A DNA stretch of 64,000 nucleotides, taken from positions 26,582,628 through 26,646,627 of the forward strand of contig NC_065576.1 in assembly GCF_937616625.2 (NCBI RefSeq), given 5' to 3'. How positions within the stretch are numbered: position 1 is the stretch's first letter; each line of letters starts with the position of its first letter. Source of the stretch: Mercurialis annua (lineage: Eukaryota; Streptophyta; Magnoliopsida; Malpighiales; Euphorbiaceae). The position numbers and the translations under genes were made by a program. Under the pieces are notes generated by a model. It ran no database searches. It saw nothing but the letters and a program-made list of their open reading frames with translations, and was not told the origin of the DNA. Below, piece by piece: positions 62,912 through 64,000 of this stretch.

Positions 62912-64000
62912 ATGTCTGACCAACGACAAGAAGTAGAGCGAGCTGCCGCTGCAGCGCGAAATGTTATAGAAGGGGCGCATGATGTCCATCCAGAAGCTCA
63001 AGATGAGTCTTCTGTTCAGGGAGGAGGAGGTGGCCAAGAGGCCCAGGCGCAGGCACCTGGAGTGCAAGCGCAAGCCCAGCAACCTAATGTTGTGGGTTTT
63101 GATCTGAATCAGTTTCTTACGGGAATTGCGGCTATGCAAGCTAATCAGGCTGAGGTGCAGAATATGCATCGTGAACAGCTACAGCAGCAACAGTTGCGTA
63201 ACGTTGCTTTCACTGATCGAGATATCGTTTTGGCTTATATGCGCCTCAAGCCAACTAAGTTTGACAGTACAGGCGATGCTCTCGATTTCCTCGAAGAAGT
63301 AGAACGTAATGCTCGACGCCTGCAAGCTAATGAGAGACTGACCATCATTATGGTGGAAATGTCATTGAAAGGACCTGCGAAAGATTGGTTTCAGCAGCAT
63401 ATTCAGCCAACCATGGACACTATGACCTGGGCTGAATTTGCAAACCACTTTAGGGAATACTTTTTACCATATGCGGTGACGGAGAGTTATCGTAGTCAGT
63501 GGTTGACCCTGAGTAGAGGCAATCGGTCTGTGCAAGAGTATGTAACGGAGTTTACCAGGGTAAGTAGGTTTGCACCAGAACTGACTATAGACCCAGTCAG
63601 AGTGAACTCAAGGTTTGTAGAGGGTCTAGGAGCTGAATTTGTGAGTCTGACGTTTGATATCGGAAGAACCCTAGTGCAACTGATTGACAGTGCTAGGCAA
63701 ATGGAAGTTTCTCTGATTCGTTTTGGAAGGATTCCTGATCCTTGCAATGTTGCGCCTGTGAGGAGTGATGTGTTTCGTAGCATACAGAGCGCACCTACCC
63801 AATCATACGTCAGAAGTTATTCTCGACCCCCATCACGTCAGCAGAGAAATAAGAAAGCTCGATATGGAACTAGAGTTAGTACTTCAGGCACCGGATTTAG
63901 TGCCAGCTCGATGAGTGATATGGGAGGCGGAGTTCCTATATGTCTGAACTGTAATAGGAGGCACTACGGCGTGTGCTATATTGCTACTGGAGCGTGTTTT
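62912..64000 (+). CDS. gypsy gag, start of gag-pol, open at the window edge (363 aa seen)
   Basis: Capsid/nucleocapsid protein that packages the element RNA. The ATG at 62912 (MSDQRQEVER) begins a frame with no stop to base 64000. Residues 1-95 are an Ala/Gln-rich leader. A Retrotrans_gag domain spans about 100-265, with the pattern KPTKFDSTGDALDFLEEVER (114-133), GPAKDWF (154-160), WAEFANHFREYF (173-184) and SVQEYVTEFTR (206-216). A basic linker at 300-320 precedes the zinc knuckle C344-X2-C347-X3-H351-X3-C355, the short form typical of Tekay/Del gag. Protease and polymerase should follow outside the window. Start choice is by the first Met after the leader. Codons look intact. Confidence 0.92.
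   Translation, partial: MSDQRQEVERAAAAARNVIEGAHDVHPEAQDESSVQGGGGGQEAQAQAPGVQAQAQQPNVVGFDLNQFLTGIAAMQANQAEVQNMHREQLQQQQLRNVAFTDRDIVLAYMRLKPTKFDSTGDALDFLEEVERNARRLQANERLTIIMVEMSLKGPAKDWFQQHIQPTMDTMTWAEFANHFREYFLPYAVTESYRSQWLTLSRGNRSVQEYVTEFTRVSRFAPELTIDPVRVNSRFVEGLGAEFVSLTFDIGRTLVQLIDSARQMEVSLIRFGRIPDPCNVAPVRSDVFRSIQSAPTQSYVRSYSRPPSRQQRNKKARYGTRVSTSGTGFSASSMSDMGGGVPICLNCNRRHYGVCYIATGACF

Larger units (their letters stand above)
60395..64000 (+). mobile_element. Ty3/gypsy element (Tekay/Del-like), 5' part, nested in copia
   Basis: 5' LTR, primer site, leader and gag up to the window edge. LTR start TGTAATACCCC, Met-type primer site, a gag of Retrotrans_gag type and a CX2CX3HX3C knuckle fit plant chromoviruses of the Tekay/Del group; the clade is inferred. 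A 5-bp duplication of ATCTC (60390-60394) would be expected after its far LTR. The gag frame has no stop over 363 codons, so this copy may be young. Confidence 0.88.

Overview
The window is nuclear DNA of a flowering plant (probably a eudicot; the species cannot be told from it). It contains no ordinary host gene that I can support. About 42 kb of the 64 kb is one tandem satellite with a monomer of about 99 bp. The rest is transposable elements inserted in it or next to it: a hAT-type MITE, an LTR-like fragment, a complete Ty1/copia element, a second MITE, a decayed copia element of the same broad family, and the 5' part of a Ty3/gypsy element nested in that decayed element. Plant-type copia and gypsy proteins, tRNA-Met-type primer sites and an LTR starting TGTAATACCCC support the plant assignment. 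Satellite plus nested LTR elements suggests pericentromeric, subtelomeric or knob heterochromatin (inference).

Layout. 1-10190: satellite, one orientation, monomers diverged, interrupted at 3483-3734 by a 252-bp hAT MITE with a perfect 8-bp target duplication. At 10190/10191 the satellite switches to the opposite strand and keeps that orientation to 53232. 10191-16690: diverged satellite, interrupted at 12883-14643 by a probable minus-strand LTR fragment. About 16690-48605: higher-order repeat (HOR) domain with a full unit of about 4.25 kb, a 3.5-kb deletion form, and a tandem block of four units of exactly 1349 bp (35160-40555). A 9023-bp copia element on the minus strand (25002-34024, TSD AAAGA) splits one HOR copy. 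48605-53232: diverged satellite again, with a 355-bp MITE at 51763-52117.

53233-60394: plus-strand copia relative with decayed genes. Its 3' LTR is cut at 60395 by a gypsy (Tekay/Del-like) element with a 2254-bp LTR, a Met-type primer site and a gag frame open to the window end. That LTR carries a striking array of short palindromes.

How the parts relate. The minus copia LTRs differ by only about 1 percent and its insertion is absent from the other HOR copies, so it arrived late. Its pol frame nevertheless has two stops and one frameshift, so it cannot now make a complete polyprotein. The plus copia is older: its LTRs differ more, its gag is shortened, and its reverse transcriptase core with the YVDD site is deleted. 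The many 60-117 aa open frames in the satellite arise because the monomer is 33 codons long; they are not credible genes.

The main candidates for new biology are the satellite itself (its conserved dyad, a loop-inverted short monomer class, multi-level HOR structure and orientation switch) and the palindrome array in the gypsy LTR.
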